A stretch of 64,000 nucleotides of DNA from Gemmatimonas aurantiaca T-27 (GCF_000010305.1 NC_012489.1:4471646-4535645), one strand, 5' to 3'; positions 28,071 to 37,756 are shown, numbered from the stretch's first letter. Notes: generated from the sequence alone by a model not told the origin. Translations and numbers: made by a program.

Positions 28071-30380
28071 ATGAGACGGCGGGCGTTTCTGCTGGCGGGA
28101 CTGGGCACGGGTGGCGCGCTTTTCCTCGGGTGGACATTGCTCCCCCCAAGACAGCGGCTGCAGGGCCGGCATGCGCCCGAAGTCCCCGCTGGCAGTGGCA
28201 TCGTAGCGCTCAATGGCTGGCTCACGATCGCCCCCGACGATACGGTCACCATCGTGGCGCCCAAAGCGGAGATGGGTCAGGGCATTCACACGGCGCTGGC
28301 CATGCTGGTGGCCGAAGAACTCGACTGCGACTGGCAGCAGGTGCGGGTGACTCACAGTCCGATCGATCGCATCTATGGCAATGTCGCCGCACTGGTCGAT
28401 GGCCTGCCCATCCATCCGGATCAACTGGACGCGCCGCTCGTGCGCGGCGTGCGGTGGCTCACCGCCAAAGTCGCTCGCGAGATTGGGGTGATGATGACCG
28501 GTGGTTCGTCGAGTGTGCGCGACTGCTGGATGGTGGCCCGCCAGGCCGGCGCCACCGCGCGCGAGGCATTGCTCTCGGCGGCGGCCGAGCAGACGGGTGT
28601 CCCGATTGCGGAATGTCGCACGGAACGTGGTGTGGTGGTGTGTGGCACGCAGCGCCTGCGGTACGGGTCCCTGATTTCGGCAGCGGTGCGTCAGCGCCCT
28701 TCCCGGGTGGTGCTCAAGACACCTTCGCAATTCACACGCATCGGCGTGTCCACGCCGCGTCTCGATGCGCGCGACAAGGTGCAGGGTGCGCCGCTGTACG
28801 GTATCGACGTCGCGCTGCCGGACATGCTGTATGCGGCGGTGGCCATGCCACCGGTGTTGGGCAGTCGACCGCTGCACTTCAACCAACAAGCCGCGATGGC
28901 CCGTCCGGGAGTGCGCGCGGTGGTGGCACTCGAAGGCACGCGTTATGGTGACCCGCCAGGCGTCGCGATCGTTGCCGAATCGTGGTGGCAGGCGCGCCAG
29001 GCATTGCCAGCGTTGGCCATCGAATGGAGCCCCAGTCCGCATGCGGCCCTCTCCAGCGACGGTATCATGTCGACGCTGCGGGAGCGCGCGATGCGTGGCG
29101 ACGCGTTTGCCTTTCGCCGCAGTGGTGATGCCGAGGCGCTCGTGAACGCCCCCGGTGCGCGCGTGATGGAATCGCTGTACGAAGCGCCGTATCTGGCGCA
29201 TGCGGCCATGGAGCCCATCAACGCCACCGCTCGAATCTCCCGCGACCAGGCGGAGATCTGGGTGGGCACGCAGGTACCGGGATTTGTGCGTGATGCGGTG
29301 GCGCATGTCACGGCGATCGATCCCTCGCGCATCACCGTGCACCAGTATCAACTGGGCGGTGCGTTCGGGCGGCGCCTCGAAGCCGACTACGCCGCACAAG
29401 TGGCAATGATTGCCAGAGCGATCCCCGGTGTGCCGGTGCAGGTGATCTGGACACGCGAAGACGACATGCGGGCCGATTTTTATCGACCGGCGGCGGTCAC
29501 ACGCTTCCGGGCAGCCCTGTCACCCACGGGCAACGTGCGTGCCATCGTCGTACAGTCGGCCAGTCAGGCGCCGTTCAAAGCACTGAGCCAGCGCGTGGGC
29601 TTTGTTCCCACCATGCGGGGGCCCGACCGCACCATGGCCGAGGGAACATGGGATCAGCCCTACGAATTCCCTGCTGTGCGGGCGGCCCATGCGGAGGTTT
29701 CGCTACCGGTGCCGGTGGGTTCGTGGCGCAGTGTGGGTCACTCACATCAGGCGTTTTTTCTCGAGTCGTTCATCGATGAACTGGCGCAGCAGGCCGGACA
29801 GGATCCACTGGCGTATCGACTCGCGTTGCTGGCCCGTCATCCCCGAGCGGCCACGGTATTGCGACGCGCCACCGATGCCGCCGGATGGAACACACCCATC
29901 GCACGTGGAGACGATGGGTTGCTGCGTGCCCGCGGACTCGCGCTGCACTGGTCGTTTGGCAGCTATGTGGCGCAGGTGGCGGACGTGTCGATCGACGGCG
30001 CGCAACAACTCCGTGTGCATCGCGTCGTGAGTGCCATCGATTGTGGCCTGATCGTGAACCCGGCCGGCGTGACACAGCAGGTGGAGAGCGCGATCATTTA
30101 TGGACTCTCGGCCGCGCTGCACGGCGAAATCACGATCGAAAACGGTCGTGTGCGACAGGGCAATTTCCACGAATACCGTCCATTGCGTATCGACGAATGC
30201 CCGGTGATCGAAACGCATCTCATCGCGAGTTCGGAACCGCCCAGTGGTGCCGGCGAGGTGGCCCTGCCACCGGTGGCGCCGGCGGTGGGTAACGCCATCG
30301 CCGTGTTGATTGGTCGACGACTTCGGCAACTGCCGCTGCGTTTGACGTCGCGCGCGGTGCGGGGTGGTGCCGGCACATGA
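28071..30380 (+). CDS. Molybdenum hydroxylase large subunit (xanthine dehydrogenase family, IorB-like), TAT-exported
   Basis: Molybdopterin-binding subunit of an aldehyde or aromatic-ring oxidoreductase. From the ATG at 28071 it is 769 residues, with a twin-arginine leader (MRRRAFLLAGLGTGG). Cofactor contacts include VAPKAEMGQGIHTALAMLVAEEL, QLGGAFGRRLEADYAAQVA and, near the C-terminus, the SEPPSGAGEVALPPVAPAVGNA segment with the catalytic Glu. The order within one chain and the length resemble isoquinoline 1-oxidoreductase beta subunits. The next gene overlaps by 4 nt and encodes the iron-sulfur subunit. No FAD subunit or cytochrome is adjacent. Confidence 0.92.
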   Translation: MRRRAFLLAGLGTGGALFLGWTLLPPRQRLQGRHAPEVPAGSGIVALNGWLTIAPDDTVTIVAPKAEMGQGIHTALAMLVAEELDCDWQQVRVTHSPIDRIYGNVAALVDGLPIHPDQLDAPLVRGVRWLTAKVAREIGVMMTGGSSSVRDCWMVARQAGATAREALLSAAAEQTGVPIAECRTERGVVVCGTQRLRYGSLISAAVRQRPSRVVLKTPSQFTRIGVSTPRLDARDKVQGAPLYGIDVALPDMLYAAVAMPPVLGSRPLHFNQQAAMARPGVRAVVALEGTRYGDPPGVAIVAESWWQARQALPALAIEWSPSPHAALSSDGIMSTLRERAMRGDAFAFRRSGDAEALVNAPGARVMESLYEAPYLAHAAMEPINATARISRDQAEIWVGTQVPGFVRDAVAHVTAIDPSRITVHQYQLGGAFGRRLEADYAAQVAMIARAIPGVPVQVIWTREDDMRADFYRPAAVTRFRAALSPTGNVRAIVVQSASQAPFKALSQRVGFVPTMRGPDRTMAEGTWDQPYEFPAVRAAHAEVSLPVPVGSWRSVGHSHQAFFLESFIDELAQQAGQDPLAYRLALLARHPRAATVLRRATDAAGWNTPIARGDDGLLRARGLALHWSFGSYVAQVADVSIDGAQQLRVHRVVSAIDCGLIVNPAGVTQQVESAIIYGLSAALHGEITIENGRVRQGNFHEYRPLRIDECPVIETHLIASSEPPSGAGEVALPPVAPAVGNAIAVLIGRRLRQLPLRLTSRAVRGGAGT

Positions 30381-30919
30381 GTCAGGGCGCCCCGATCCTG
30401 TTGCTGGTGAACGGCCGTGAACACGCAGTGGCCATGAGCGAGGACACTCCGTTGCTGTGGGCGCTGCGTGAATCGATGCAGCTCATGGGCACCAAGTTCG
30501 GCTGCGGCATGGCGCTGTGTGGTGCCTGCACGGTGCATGTGGACGGCGCGCCGACGCGGGCCTGCGTGACACCCATCGGTACGCTCGCGGGTCGATCCAT
30601 CACCACGATCGAGGGGCTGCAGGGCGCCGTGGTCGAAGTCGTACGCGCCGCCTGGGTCAACGCCGATGTGCCACAGTGTGGCTACTGTCAGTCGGGACAG
30701 GTCATGGCCACGACGGCGCTACTGCTGCAACATCCCATGCCCACCGACGCCGATATCGATGCAGCCCTGATAGGCAATATCTGTCGGTGTGGTACGTACC
30801 CACGCATTCGCGCCGCCATTCACGCTGCGGCACAACAGTTGCTCACCGCGTCGCCTGCGATGCCCACGTCCGATTCGTCGTCTGCTCCAACGCCTCCACC
30901 TCCATCGTCCTCGCCATGA
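30377..30919 (+). CDS. [2Fe-2S] subunit of molybdenum hydroxylase (IorA-like)
   Basis: Small electron-transfer partner of the preceding subunit. The 180-residue product carries the plant-type ferredoxin cluster (KFGCGMALCGACTVHVDG) and the C-terminal second cluster (QCGYCQSGQVMATTALL plus GNICRCGTYPRI). It ends in an unusual Pro/Ser-rich tail (about 158-180) not seen in the core family. It is coupled to the large subunit (ATGA at 30377) and to the DUF1080 gene (ATGA at 30916). With no signal of its own, it would be exported folded with the TAT partner. Confidence 0.93.
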   Translation: MSQGAPILLLVNGREHAVAMSEDTPLLWALRESMQLMGTKFGCGMALCGACTVHVDGAPTRACVTPIGTLAGRSITTIEGLQGAVVEVVRAAWVNADVPQCGYCQSGQVMATTALLLQHPMPTDADIDAALIGNICRCGTYPRIRAAIHAAAQQLLTASPAMPTSDSSSAPTPPPPSSSP

Positions 30920-31905
30920 GCCATACGCCGCTGTTTTTGTTGCGATCCTTGTCGGGAGCTTTCGTGCGCACGTTGATGGCAGGCACGATGCTCGCGGCCA
31001 TGCCGCTGCTCGACAGTAGTGCTCTGCGCGCGCAGGCCGCCGCACCGATCATCGGGCGCTGGGATCTCACCGTGCAGGGCGCCAACGGCCCGTATCCGTC
31101 TTGGCTGGAAGTGAGTCAGTCGGGCGTTCGTACGCTGGTGGGCCGGTTCGTGGGATCGGGAGGCAGCGCACGCCCGATCGCGAAGGTGGAGTTTGTGAAC
31201 AACACCATGCGGTTTGCGATTCCGCCACAGTGGGACGCAGAATCGAACGACCTGCGCGTGGAAGGCGCGTTTGCCGATGACCGGCTCACGGGCACGCTCA
31301 CGACGCCGCGCGGTGATGTGCATCGCTTCGTAGCCGTGCGCGCCCCCCTCCTGCGTCGCACTTCGGCGCCGGTATGGGCTGCCCCCATCGTGCTGTTCAA
31401 CGGCAAGACCATGGACGCCTGGGCGCCGCTCGCTGGCACCAGTCAGTGGTCTGTCGTGGATGGCGTGCTCACCAACCGGCGCTCGGGCGCCAACCTCGCC
31501 ACCAAGCAGCATTTCACCGACTTCAAGCTGCATCTCGAGTTCCGCTACCCGAAGGGCGGCAACAGCGGCGTATACCTGCGCGGCCGCTATGAAGTCCAGG
31601 TGGAGGACAACGGCGATCTCGAACCCTCACCAGTGCATCTGGGTGGGATCTACGGTTTCCTGACCGCGAATGAGAACGTGTCCAAGGGGCCCGGCGTCTG
31701 GCAGACGTACGACATCACCCTCATTGGGCGCCGGGTGACGGTGGTGCTCAACGGCAAGACCGTCATTGCCGATCAGACCATTCCCGGCATCACCGGTGGT
31801 GCGCTCGACAGCAATGAAGGCGCACCGGGGCCGATCTACCTGCAGGGCGATCACACGGCCGTGGAATACCGCAACATCGTGATCACGCCCGCGAAAACGC
31901 CGTAA
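30916..31905 (+). CDS. DUF1080 (3-keto-disaccharide hydrolase-like) exported protein
   Basis: The 329-residue product has a signal peptide (cleavage near SSALRAQA). An N-terminal beta domain (about 45-140, IIGRWDLTVQGANGPYPSW) is followed by a concanavalin-like DUF1080 domain (about 150-325, WAAPIVLFNGKTMDAWAPL, FKLHLEFRYPKGGNSGVYLR, GPIYLQGDHTAVEYRNI). Some members hydrolyse 3-keto-glycosides, which fits a neighbouring sugar- or aldehyde-oxidising enzyme, but this is inference. The start ATG overlaps the stop of the iron-sulfur subunit by 4 nt. Confidence 0.88.
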   Translation: MSHTPLFLLRSLSGAFVRTLMAGTMLAAMPLLDSSALRAQAAAPIIGRWDLTVQGANGPYPSWLEVSQSGVRTLVGRFVGSGGSARPIAKVEFVNNTMRFAIPPQWDAESNDLRVEGAFADDRLTGTLTTPRGDVHRFVAVRAPLLRRTSAPVWAAPIVLFNGKTMDAWAPLAGTSQWSVVDGVLTNRRSGANLATKQHFTDFKLHLEFRYPKGGNSGVYLRGRYEVQVEDNGDLEPSPVHLGGIYGFLTANENVSKGPGVWQTYDITLIGRRVTVVLNGKTVIADQTIPGITGGALDSNEGAPGPIYLQGDHTAVEYRNIVITPAKTP

Positions 31906-31938
31906 CAAGACGTGATGGCGAAAGCCACGCCAAAGGTG

Positions 31939-32577
31939 TCAGGGCCCGCGCGGCACCTTTGGTGGACCACCGGCCGTCACGATCGCCTCACGTGCGCTGC
32001 GTCGGCCGAAAATCACGCCATGGACGCGGCGTGTGAAAAACACCAGCAGCAGGATCACGGCGACCAGCGTCAGGATCGGCAGGAAAATCGCCAACGCACT
32101 CGTCACCACCGCGCTGATCAGCTCCAGGGTGGACACCACCGGATTGCCCACCCCACCGGTGAGCGTGGTGCTTTTGAAGCGCGTGAACACGGTGGCGCCC
32201 TGCGTCATACCGGCCGCGCCGGCGGCGAGCACCACGGCACTCCACTTGATGAGCGGCGGCAAGTCTACCACCACCGATGCGGCGGCCAGCATGCCGGCCA
32301 GCATCGCAGCCGGCGTGGCCACGATATCGAGCAACTGATCGAGCCACGGCACCGCGTACGCGCCCACCTCCAGCACCGTGGCCGTACCGAGCGCGGCCAA
32401 TGCTGGTGTGCTGGCCAGCCACTCGAAGCCCGGCGACAGTGGCAGCAGGCCGGTCTTCGCGGCCACCGCGGCGGCCAGCAGCGGGACAAACACGCGGAAC
32501 CCGGCGGCGGCGGCGAGGCCAAGGCCCACCGCCACGCCCAGAAGAGCCTCTGCGGAAACCGGCAGCGCCATGATCAT
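31939..32577 (-). CDS. DUF4126-family membrane protein
   Basis: The 212-residue polytopic membrane protein has about five hydrophobic helices. The Gly/Ala-rich first helix and following FRVFVPLLAAAVAAKTGLLPL segment, the WLASTPALAALGTATVLEVGAY stretch and the GGVGNPVVSTLELISAVV helix are typical of DUF4126. Function is unknown. The C-terminus is basic and cytoplasmic. ATGs at 32577 and 32571 are both possible starts. Confidence 0.8.
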   Translation of the reverse strand: MIMALPVSAEALLGVAVGLGLAAAAGFRVFVPLLAAAVAAKTGLLPLSPGFEWLASTPALAALGTATVLEVGAYAVPWLDQLLDIVATPAAMLAGMLAAASVVVDLPPLIKWSAVVLAAGAAGMTQGATVFTRFKSTTLTGGVGNPVVSTLELISAVVTSALAIFLPILTLVAVILLLVFFTRRVHGVIFGRRSAREAIVTAGGPPKVPRGP

Positions 32578-32635
32578 GCATGAGAGATAGTGCCTTCCCG
32601 TTCCCGGCGCGAATCCGACCGGCTACCCTAACCCC

Positions 32636-33169
32636 ATGCGGATCTTCAGTTGGCTGTTCCTTGCAACACTCTCGCTGGTGCTCCTGGTCCAGCTCACCGT
32701 GCTCGGTGCGCCGCTGCGCGGACCTGAAGCGCCGGCGGGCATCATCAGTTTTGAACTGGCGTTCGCCACCGAACGAGCCGACGCCATCGTGCACGCCTGG
32801 CGCAACGCCGGGGTGTTGGAGACCGCACGCGTCAGTCTCGGGCTCGACGTGGTCTTCCTGCTCGTGTATCCGCCCTTCCTGGCACTGAGCGTCGGGCTCC
32901 TCCGGACCGTCGAGCAGCGCCACGCCGCCTCATCATTCGGCGATCTGGGGCGCCCCCTCATGTGGCTCGTGTTGTGCTGCGCGCCACTCGACGGTCTGGA
33001 GAACTACCTGTTGTGGCAGACGCTGGCGCAGGGGCCCACCCCAACGCGCGCCCTGCTTGCCGGAACGGCCGCAACGATCAAGTTCCTGTTGGTGGCAACG
33101 GCGGGCCTGTGGTGCCTGATCGCCGTCGCCCGGTTCGCCCGTCGGCTTTCGCGACGGGCGACCCGTTGA
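32636..33169 (+). CDS. Hypothetical four-helix membrane protein
   Basis: The 177-residue protein has hydrophobic segments at about 5-25, 70-90, 107-127 and 141-163 and a basic C-terminal tail (RFARRLSRRATR). No domain was recognised with confidence. It is divergent from the DUF4126 gene and 56 bp ahead of the next membrane protein gene, with which it may be cotranscribed. Confidence 0.6.
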   Translation: MRIFSWLFLATLSLVLLVQLTVLGAPLRGPEAPAGIISFELAFATERADAIVHAWRNAGVLETARVSLGLDVVFLLVYPPFLALSVGLLRTVEQRHAASSFGDLGRPLMWLVLCCAPLDGLENYLLWQTLAQGPTPTRALLAGTAATIKFLLVATAGLWCLIAVARFARRLSRRATR

Positions 33170-33225
33170 TCGTATGAGGCCACGAGTTCCCTGTTGGTTG
33201 GCTCTTCACCCTGACGCACCCGGTC

Positions 33226-33657
33226 ATGGCCACTGCTCCCGGCTTTAGCGGCATTCTGCTGCGCGCACTTGCAGCACTCGTTCTGGTTTTCGCGACCTAC
33301 AACCCCGAGGGGTACTCGTACTTCCACTGGGCTCTCGCGCCGCTGATCTCCGGAGTGCAGACGGCCGGTCCTGCGTCCGTGAAGTTCCTGGTTGGTCTCG
33401 CCCTGCTGGCCGGGTGGGCCATCTTCCTCAATGCCACCCGCCGCTCCATCGGCCTCGGCGGCGCGGTCATCGTGCTCGCCATCTCGGGCGCACTGGTATG
33501 GCTGCTGCTCGACTTCGGCATCGTGAGCGCATCGTCCGGACGTGGCCTCACGCACGTGGTGTTGTTCTGCACCGCGCTGCTGCTGGCGGTGGGCATGAGC
33601 TGGTCGCATCTCTCGCGCCGGCTCAGTGGTCAGGTCGACATGGACCCGACCGACTGA
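33226..33657 (+). CDS. DUF6524-like small membrane protein
   Basis: The 143-residue protein has four predicted helices. The conserved FATYNPEGYSYFHW segment after helix one resembles the DUF6524 family of unknown function. A strong hairpin terminator begins 21 nt after the stop. Confidence 0.7.
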   Translation: MATAPGFSGILLRALAALVLVFATYNPEGYSYFHWALAPLISGVQTAGPASVKFLVGLALLAGWAIFLNATRRSIGLGGAVIVLAISGALVWLLLDFGIVSASSGRGLTHVVLFCTALLLAVGMSWSHLSRRLSGQVDMDPTD

Positions 33658-33678
33658 CGCGCATCACCACGTGTGCAT

Positions 33679-33713
33679 GACGAAGGGGCTCCCATTGCGG
33701 GGGCCCCTTCGTC
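33679..33713. terminator. 15-bp hairpin terminator between convergent genes
   Basis: GACGAAGGGGCTCCC pairs with GGGGGCCCCTTCGTC (one G-U pair) around a 5-nt loop ATTGC. It separates the DUF6524-like gene from the convergent barrel-protein gene. Confidence 0.8.
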
Positions 33714-33744
33714 GTTCATGTCTGTATCACGATCGCGGGCGGAC

Positions 33745-34392
33745 TTATTTGCCCAGGCCGATCGCGAGACCCGCACGAATGACCAGGTTCTGACCGGTGC
33801 CGCTGCTTCCGTCCACGGTGGTGTTCCCCATGCCGGGCACATTCACTTCCACATCACCGAAGCGAATCATGCCGAACGTGGCGCCGAGGTCGAGGTTCAC
33901 ACGCGGGGACATGCGGAACAGCAGTCCACCTCCGGCGTTGACCTGACTGCCGCTCGCCTTGGCCTGCACGTCCACCGTTTCGCGGCCATCGGACAGTGTG
34001 AAATCGATAGACTGGCGCAGATAGGCAAAACGCGCCGAGATGTATGGCGCGACCACCGTGCTGCCGACGTCGATCACCCGGCGCGGCTCGAAGAAGACAC
34101 CGGTCAACTTCACCTGCTGTCCTTCAAAGCCCGGTCCATCGAGATCGTGGGTGGAGAGCTGCCCGCCGACACCAAAGGACCAAACGCTGGGCGTGTAGCG
34201 CAACTGCGCTTCACCACCCACACCGGGCTTGAGCCCTTCGTACGCGTCACCGTACGCGCCGACATACAGCCCCGACGCCTGAATGGACACACGCTGCGCC
34301 GACTGCGCGGCCAGGGGACCCGCGAGTGGGGAAACCACCATGCCACAGTACACGGCGGCGGCCAGCAGGGAGCAACGACGAACTGCAGACAT
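33745..34392 (-). CDS. Outer-membrane beta-barrel protein
   Basis: The 215-residue exported protein has a signal peptide ending near AGPLAAQS. Alternating strands follow (RVSIQASGLYVGAYG, VWSFGVGGQLSTHDL, GQQVKLTGVFFEPRRV, APYISARFAYLRQS, VNAGGGLLFRMSPRVNLDLG) that suit an 8- to 10-stranded barrel; the C-terminus (IRAGLAIGLGK) lacks the terminal aromatic. No function was recognised. The ATG at 34392 gives the clean signal peptide. Confidence 0.7.
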   Translation of the reverse strand: MSAVRRCSLLAAAVYCGMVVSPLAGPLAAQSAQRVSIQASGLYVGAYGDAYEGLKPGVGGEAQLRYTPSVWSFGVGGQLSTHDLDGPGFEGQQVKLTGVFFEPRRVIDVGSTVVAPYISARFAYLRQSIDFTLSDGRETVDVQAKASGSQVNAGGGLLFRMSPRVNLDLGATFGMIRFGDVEVNVPGMGNTTVDGSSGTGQNLVIRAGLAIGLGK

Positions 34393-34654
34393 GGACCGAT
34401 CCTCGGGTTCTGGAGAGTCGGGAGAGCGCCACGCCACCATGACCGTGGATCTCCCTTCTATCAGCACACGCGCAGACCGGCCGCCAAATGGCTCATCGCC
34501 GGGAAATGCCAAGTGCCTGATGCGGGCATGAGCCGTTTTTTGCGGCGATTGCGCGTGAGGAAATGAGCGATGCCACGGGACCTGCCTCCACACGGCCCAC
34601 ATGCGCTCCACTTCCCGGTGCCGCCCGCACCGCCTCTCATGGAGATCCCAAGCA

Positions 34655-36394
34655 ATGGAACGCGTCGTCCTCCGCCACCTCAAAGGATCGAAGGCCAGTC
34701 AGCTCGAGGAATTCCCGCTGGAGCAGTTTGGTGAACTCACCATCGGCCGCGATCCGAGCGCCGGCATCCGGTTCGATCCGGACAAGGACGATCTCGTCGG
34801 CCGCCAGCATGCCCGTATTGTCCGGGATCTCAAAGATCCGTATCGCTTCACGCTCACCGATCTCAATAGCCGCAACGGCACATTCCTCAACAAGCTGCGT
34901 GTGGTGGGCGATCGCCCGCTGCAGCCAGGTGATGTGATCCAACTGGGCGCTGGTGGGCCGGAGTTGCAGTTCGATATCGATCCGTTGCCGGCGATGTACG
35001 TGAAAGCCACGCGCCTCGATGGCCCGGTGGCCAGCGTGGCGGAGACGCGCATCGGTGGATCGGGTGCGGCGCCCAGCATGGCCGGCGGTTCGGGCAATGC
35101 ACCGGGTGCGCCGAACGGCATCGGCAAAGCCACCGTGGAGCGCATGATCGGCGAGACCCGTAACCAGGGCCGTCGCAACATGTTTGCGGTGCTCGGCGTG
35201 GCGGCCGCACTCATTCTGGGTGTGGTGGGCTTCAATCAGATCCAGGCGGCGCGTACCGACGAGCGCGCGGACGCGGATCGCGCGCGTCTCGACAGCCTCG
35301 GCAAAGCGCAGGGCCGTGCTGGCGAATTGTCGAAGCAGATGCAACCGGCCGAGATCGCGGCCGCGCACAGTGGCGCGGTGGTGCAGGTCGATTTCAGTTG
35401 GAAGCTCACGCATCGTGGTTCGGGCGGACAGGTCTATCACCGGCTCGTGCCCAACGTCATCAAGATGCGAGACGGCTCACGCCGCCCCATCGTGGACAAC
35501 GGCCGGCAGATGGTGCCCGCCTACGTGCAGGTGCAGAGTGGCGTGGAACCGGCGCTCACCCTCGATGCCAATTCGGGCGAACCGATCGGCGTGAGTTCGC
35601 GCGGATCCGGCTTCGTCGTCACGTCCAACGGGTTCATCATCACCAACCGTCACGTGGCCTACAACTGGCAGACGTGGTATCGCTTCGATGCCAACGATGT
35701 CGGCCCGATCATCGATTCGCGCACCGGTCTGCCGATGATGGACGAAGGCGGCAATGCGGTCGTGACCCGTCCGCCGGGACAGTGGATCCCCTCGGAAACC
35801 AAGCAGGCTGGCCCCAAGGGCGACATCGGCGATTTCCAGGCGCGTGTGGAATACCTGTATGTGCGTTTCCCGAAGGATCCCACACCGTTCGAAGCCAGCA
35901 ATGTGCGCCCCTCGCAGCGCCATGACGTGGCCCTGATCAAGGTGGACGCACCGCAGTCACTGTCCTACGTGACGATGGAAGACACCTACGATGCCACGCG
36001 TCAGGGTGATGCCGTCACCGTGATGGGTTATCCGGGAGTCTCGGAAGAAGTCATCACCGTCATCAAGTCACGCGACATGTTCAACCGCGAGGCACAGCAG
36101 CGCATCCTCCCCGACCCGACACTGTCGACGGGCAACATCGGCAAGATCCTGCGTGCGGCCGATGCGGAAGTGCGTGACGGGTTCATGACGTACGCACCGA
36201 GCGGTGACACCTACCAGCTCACCATCAACTCCACCGGCGGCGGCAACAGCGGTGGTCCGATGTTCGATGCGTTTGGTCGGGTGATCGGCATCTACTTCGC
36301 CGGCAAGACGACGGACGCGCAGGTCTCCTTCTCGATCCCGATCCGCTACGCGATGGAGCTGCTCAAGATCGGCGATCCGACCGCGTCGCGCTGA
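34655..36394 (+). CDS. FHA-domain transmembrane trypsin-like serine protease
   Basis: The 579-residue single-pass protein has a cytoplasmic FHA phospho-threonine-binding domain (about 1-115: LTIGRDPSAGIRF, GRQHARI, LNSRNGTFLN). An Ala/Gly/Pro linker leads to one transmembrane helix (about 175-192, MFAVLGVAAALILGVVGF). A short coiled stretch and an extracytoplasmic chymotrypsin-fold protease follow, with His in IITNRHVAYN, Asp in RHDVALIKVD and Ser in TGGGNSGGPMF. The triad is intact. Insertions of about 100 residues separate His and Asp. It is first in an apparent operon with two Ser/Thr kinases and a PP2C phosphatase, so phosphorylation inside could control proteolysis outside. Confidence 0.9.
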   Translation: MERVVLRHLKGSKASQLEEFPLEQFGELTIGRDPSAGIRFDPDKDDLVGRQHARIVRDLKDPYRFTLTDLNSRNGTFLNKLRVVGDRPLQPGDVIQLGAGGPELQFDIDPLPAMYVKATRLDGPVASVAETRIGGSGAAPSMAGGSGNAPGAPNGIGKATVERMIGETRNQGRRNMFAVLGVAAALILGVVGFNQIQAARTDERADADRARLDSLGKAQGRAGELSKQMQPAEIAAAHSGAVVQVDFSWKLTHRGSGGQVYHRLVPNVIKMRDGSRRPIVDNGRQMVPAYVQVQSGVEPALTLDANSGEPIGVSSRGSGFVVTSNGFIITNRHVAYNWQTWYRFDANDVGPIIDSRTGLPMMDEGGNAVVTRPPGQWIPSETKQAGPKGDIGDFQARVEYLYVRFPKDPTPFEASNVRPSQRHDVALIKVDAPQSLSYVTMEDTYDATRQGDAVTVMGYPGVSEEVITVIKSRDMFNREAQQRILPDPTLSTGNIGKILRAADAEVRDGFMTYAPSGDTYQLTINSTGGGNSGGPMFDAFGRVIGIYFAGKTTDAQVSFSIPIRYAMELLKIGDPTASR

Positions 36395-36439
36395 ACTTCC
36401 GGCTGACCTTCCTGATTTTCGACGACACGCATTCAGCCC

Positions 36440-37756
36440 ATGTCTCCTGCTCTCATCCGACGTTCGACGATCGGACCGTACCGGGTCATCGACTTTGTCG
36501 GGGCAGGTGGCATGGGCGCGGTGTATCGCGTGATGCATCGCGACACGGGGCGCGTGGCGGCGGCGAAGGTACTCAATGCCGATGCCGTTGGCAGCACCGG
36601 GCTTGAACGGTTCCGCAATGAAGCGCGCATCCACCAGACGTTGGTGCATCCGAATGTTGCCCGGATGTTCGAGTATCTCGAGGTGGATGGCCTGCCCTGT
36701 CTCATCATGGAGTATGTCGACGGGGAATCGCTCGACGAACGCCTGCACCGCGAAGGGGCGCTTCCAGTAACCGAAGCGGTGCGCATTTTCTCGGCGCTGG
36801 CCGAGGGCGTGGCGTATGTGCACAAGAGCGGCGTCGTGCACCGCGACCTCAAGACCAACAATGTGCGCATCGCCGAAGACGGCACGGTGAAGCTGCTCGA
36901 CTTTGGCATTGCCACCAGTTCCGGCGGACCACGGCTCACCAGCACCGGCAATGTGGTGGGCACGTTGCAGTCGCTGGCACCGGAGCAGCTCACCACCGGA
37001 CGTGCCGAACCCCGTTCGGATATCTGGGCACTGGGCATCGTGTTTTATGAATTGCTCACCGGAGCCGTGCCATTTTCCGCGAATGCGCCGGGCCTGCTGG
37101 GTGAGCGCATTCTCAAAGGGATCTACACAGCACCGTCGGCGTTACGCTCGGCAATCCCACGCGACGTCGATCGGATTGTAGCGCGCTGTCTGCGTGTGCG
37201 TGCCGACGATCGGTATCCCGATGTGAAGGCGCTGCTGGACGATGTGCGCCGGTTGTCGATCGGGAGCCCGGCCGGTATGGGCCTCGGGGCAGCGCGTCTG
37301 GCACCGGCCTGGAATCTCATCTCCGAGCCGTCGTTGCTGTTCGGCAAGAGTGGTGAGGTCGCGCGACGCGCCTCCCGGGAATGGCGGCTTGTGCTGGCTG
37401 CCGTGTCGGCCATCGCGATGCTGTTGTTTCTGCTCGTGACGCTGCAACCGTCGCCTGCGGTCGACGACACCGACGTGTCAGATACCACACAGGCGGCGTC
37501 TGGGCGCAACGACGGGCGAAATGGCCCGACGCGGGCGCTGCTTCACGTCACCATCCGCGTTCTCGAAGGTGAAGCGGCGGTGTTTCGTGATGATGTGCAA
37601 GTCGGCGTCACGCCCTACCGACTGGAAGCGCCACTGGGCACCGAAGTTTCGCTCGAATTGCGCCGCGCAGGCTGCGACAACACGCCACTGCGCCTTCGCA
37701 TCACGGAAGGGCTCGATGCGGTGATGGAAAGCATGCGCCGCTGTCGGCCACCCTGA
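36440..37756 (+). CDS. Ser/Thr protein kinase with transmembrane helix and PEGA-like domain
   Basis: The 438-residue Hanks-type kinase has all catalytic motifs: Gly loop GAGGMGAV (21-28), Lys43 in AAAKVL, HRDLKTNN (134-141), DFG (154-156) and APE (180-182). A transmembrane helix (about 316-335) follows, then a small extracytoplasmic PEGA-like domain (about 368-435, ALLHVTIRVLEGEAAVF and VGVTPYRLEAPLGTEVSLEL). It is 45 bp after the FHA-protease gene and in the same direction as the PP2C and second kinase. Confidence 0.95.
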   Translation: MSPALIRRSTIGPYRVIDFVGAGGMGAVYRVMHRDTGRVAAAKVLNADAVGSTGLERFRNEARIHQTLVHPNVARMFEYLEVDGLPCLIMEYVDGESLDERLHREGALPVTEAVRIFSALAEGVAYVHKSGVVHRDLKTNNVRIAEDGTVKLLDFGIATSSGGPRLTSTGNVVGTLQSLAPEQLTTGRAEPRSDIWALGIVFYELLTGAVPFSANAPGLLGERILKGIYTAPSALRSAIPRDVDRIVARCLRVRADDRYPDVKALLDDVRRLSIGSPAGMGLGAARLAPAWNLISEPSLLFGKSGEVARRASREWRLVLAAVSAIAMLLFLLVTLQPSPAVDDTDVSDTTQAASGRNDGRNGPTRALLHVTIRVLEGEAAVFRDDVQVGVTPYRLEAPLGTEVSLELRRAGCDNTPLRLRITEGLDAVMESMRRCRPP

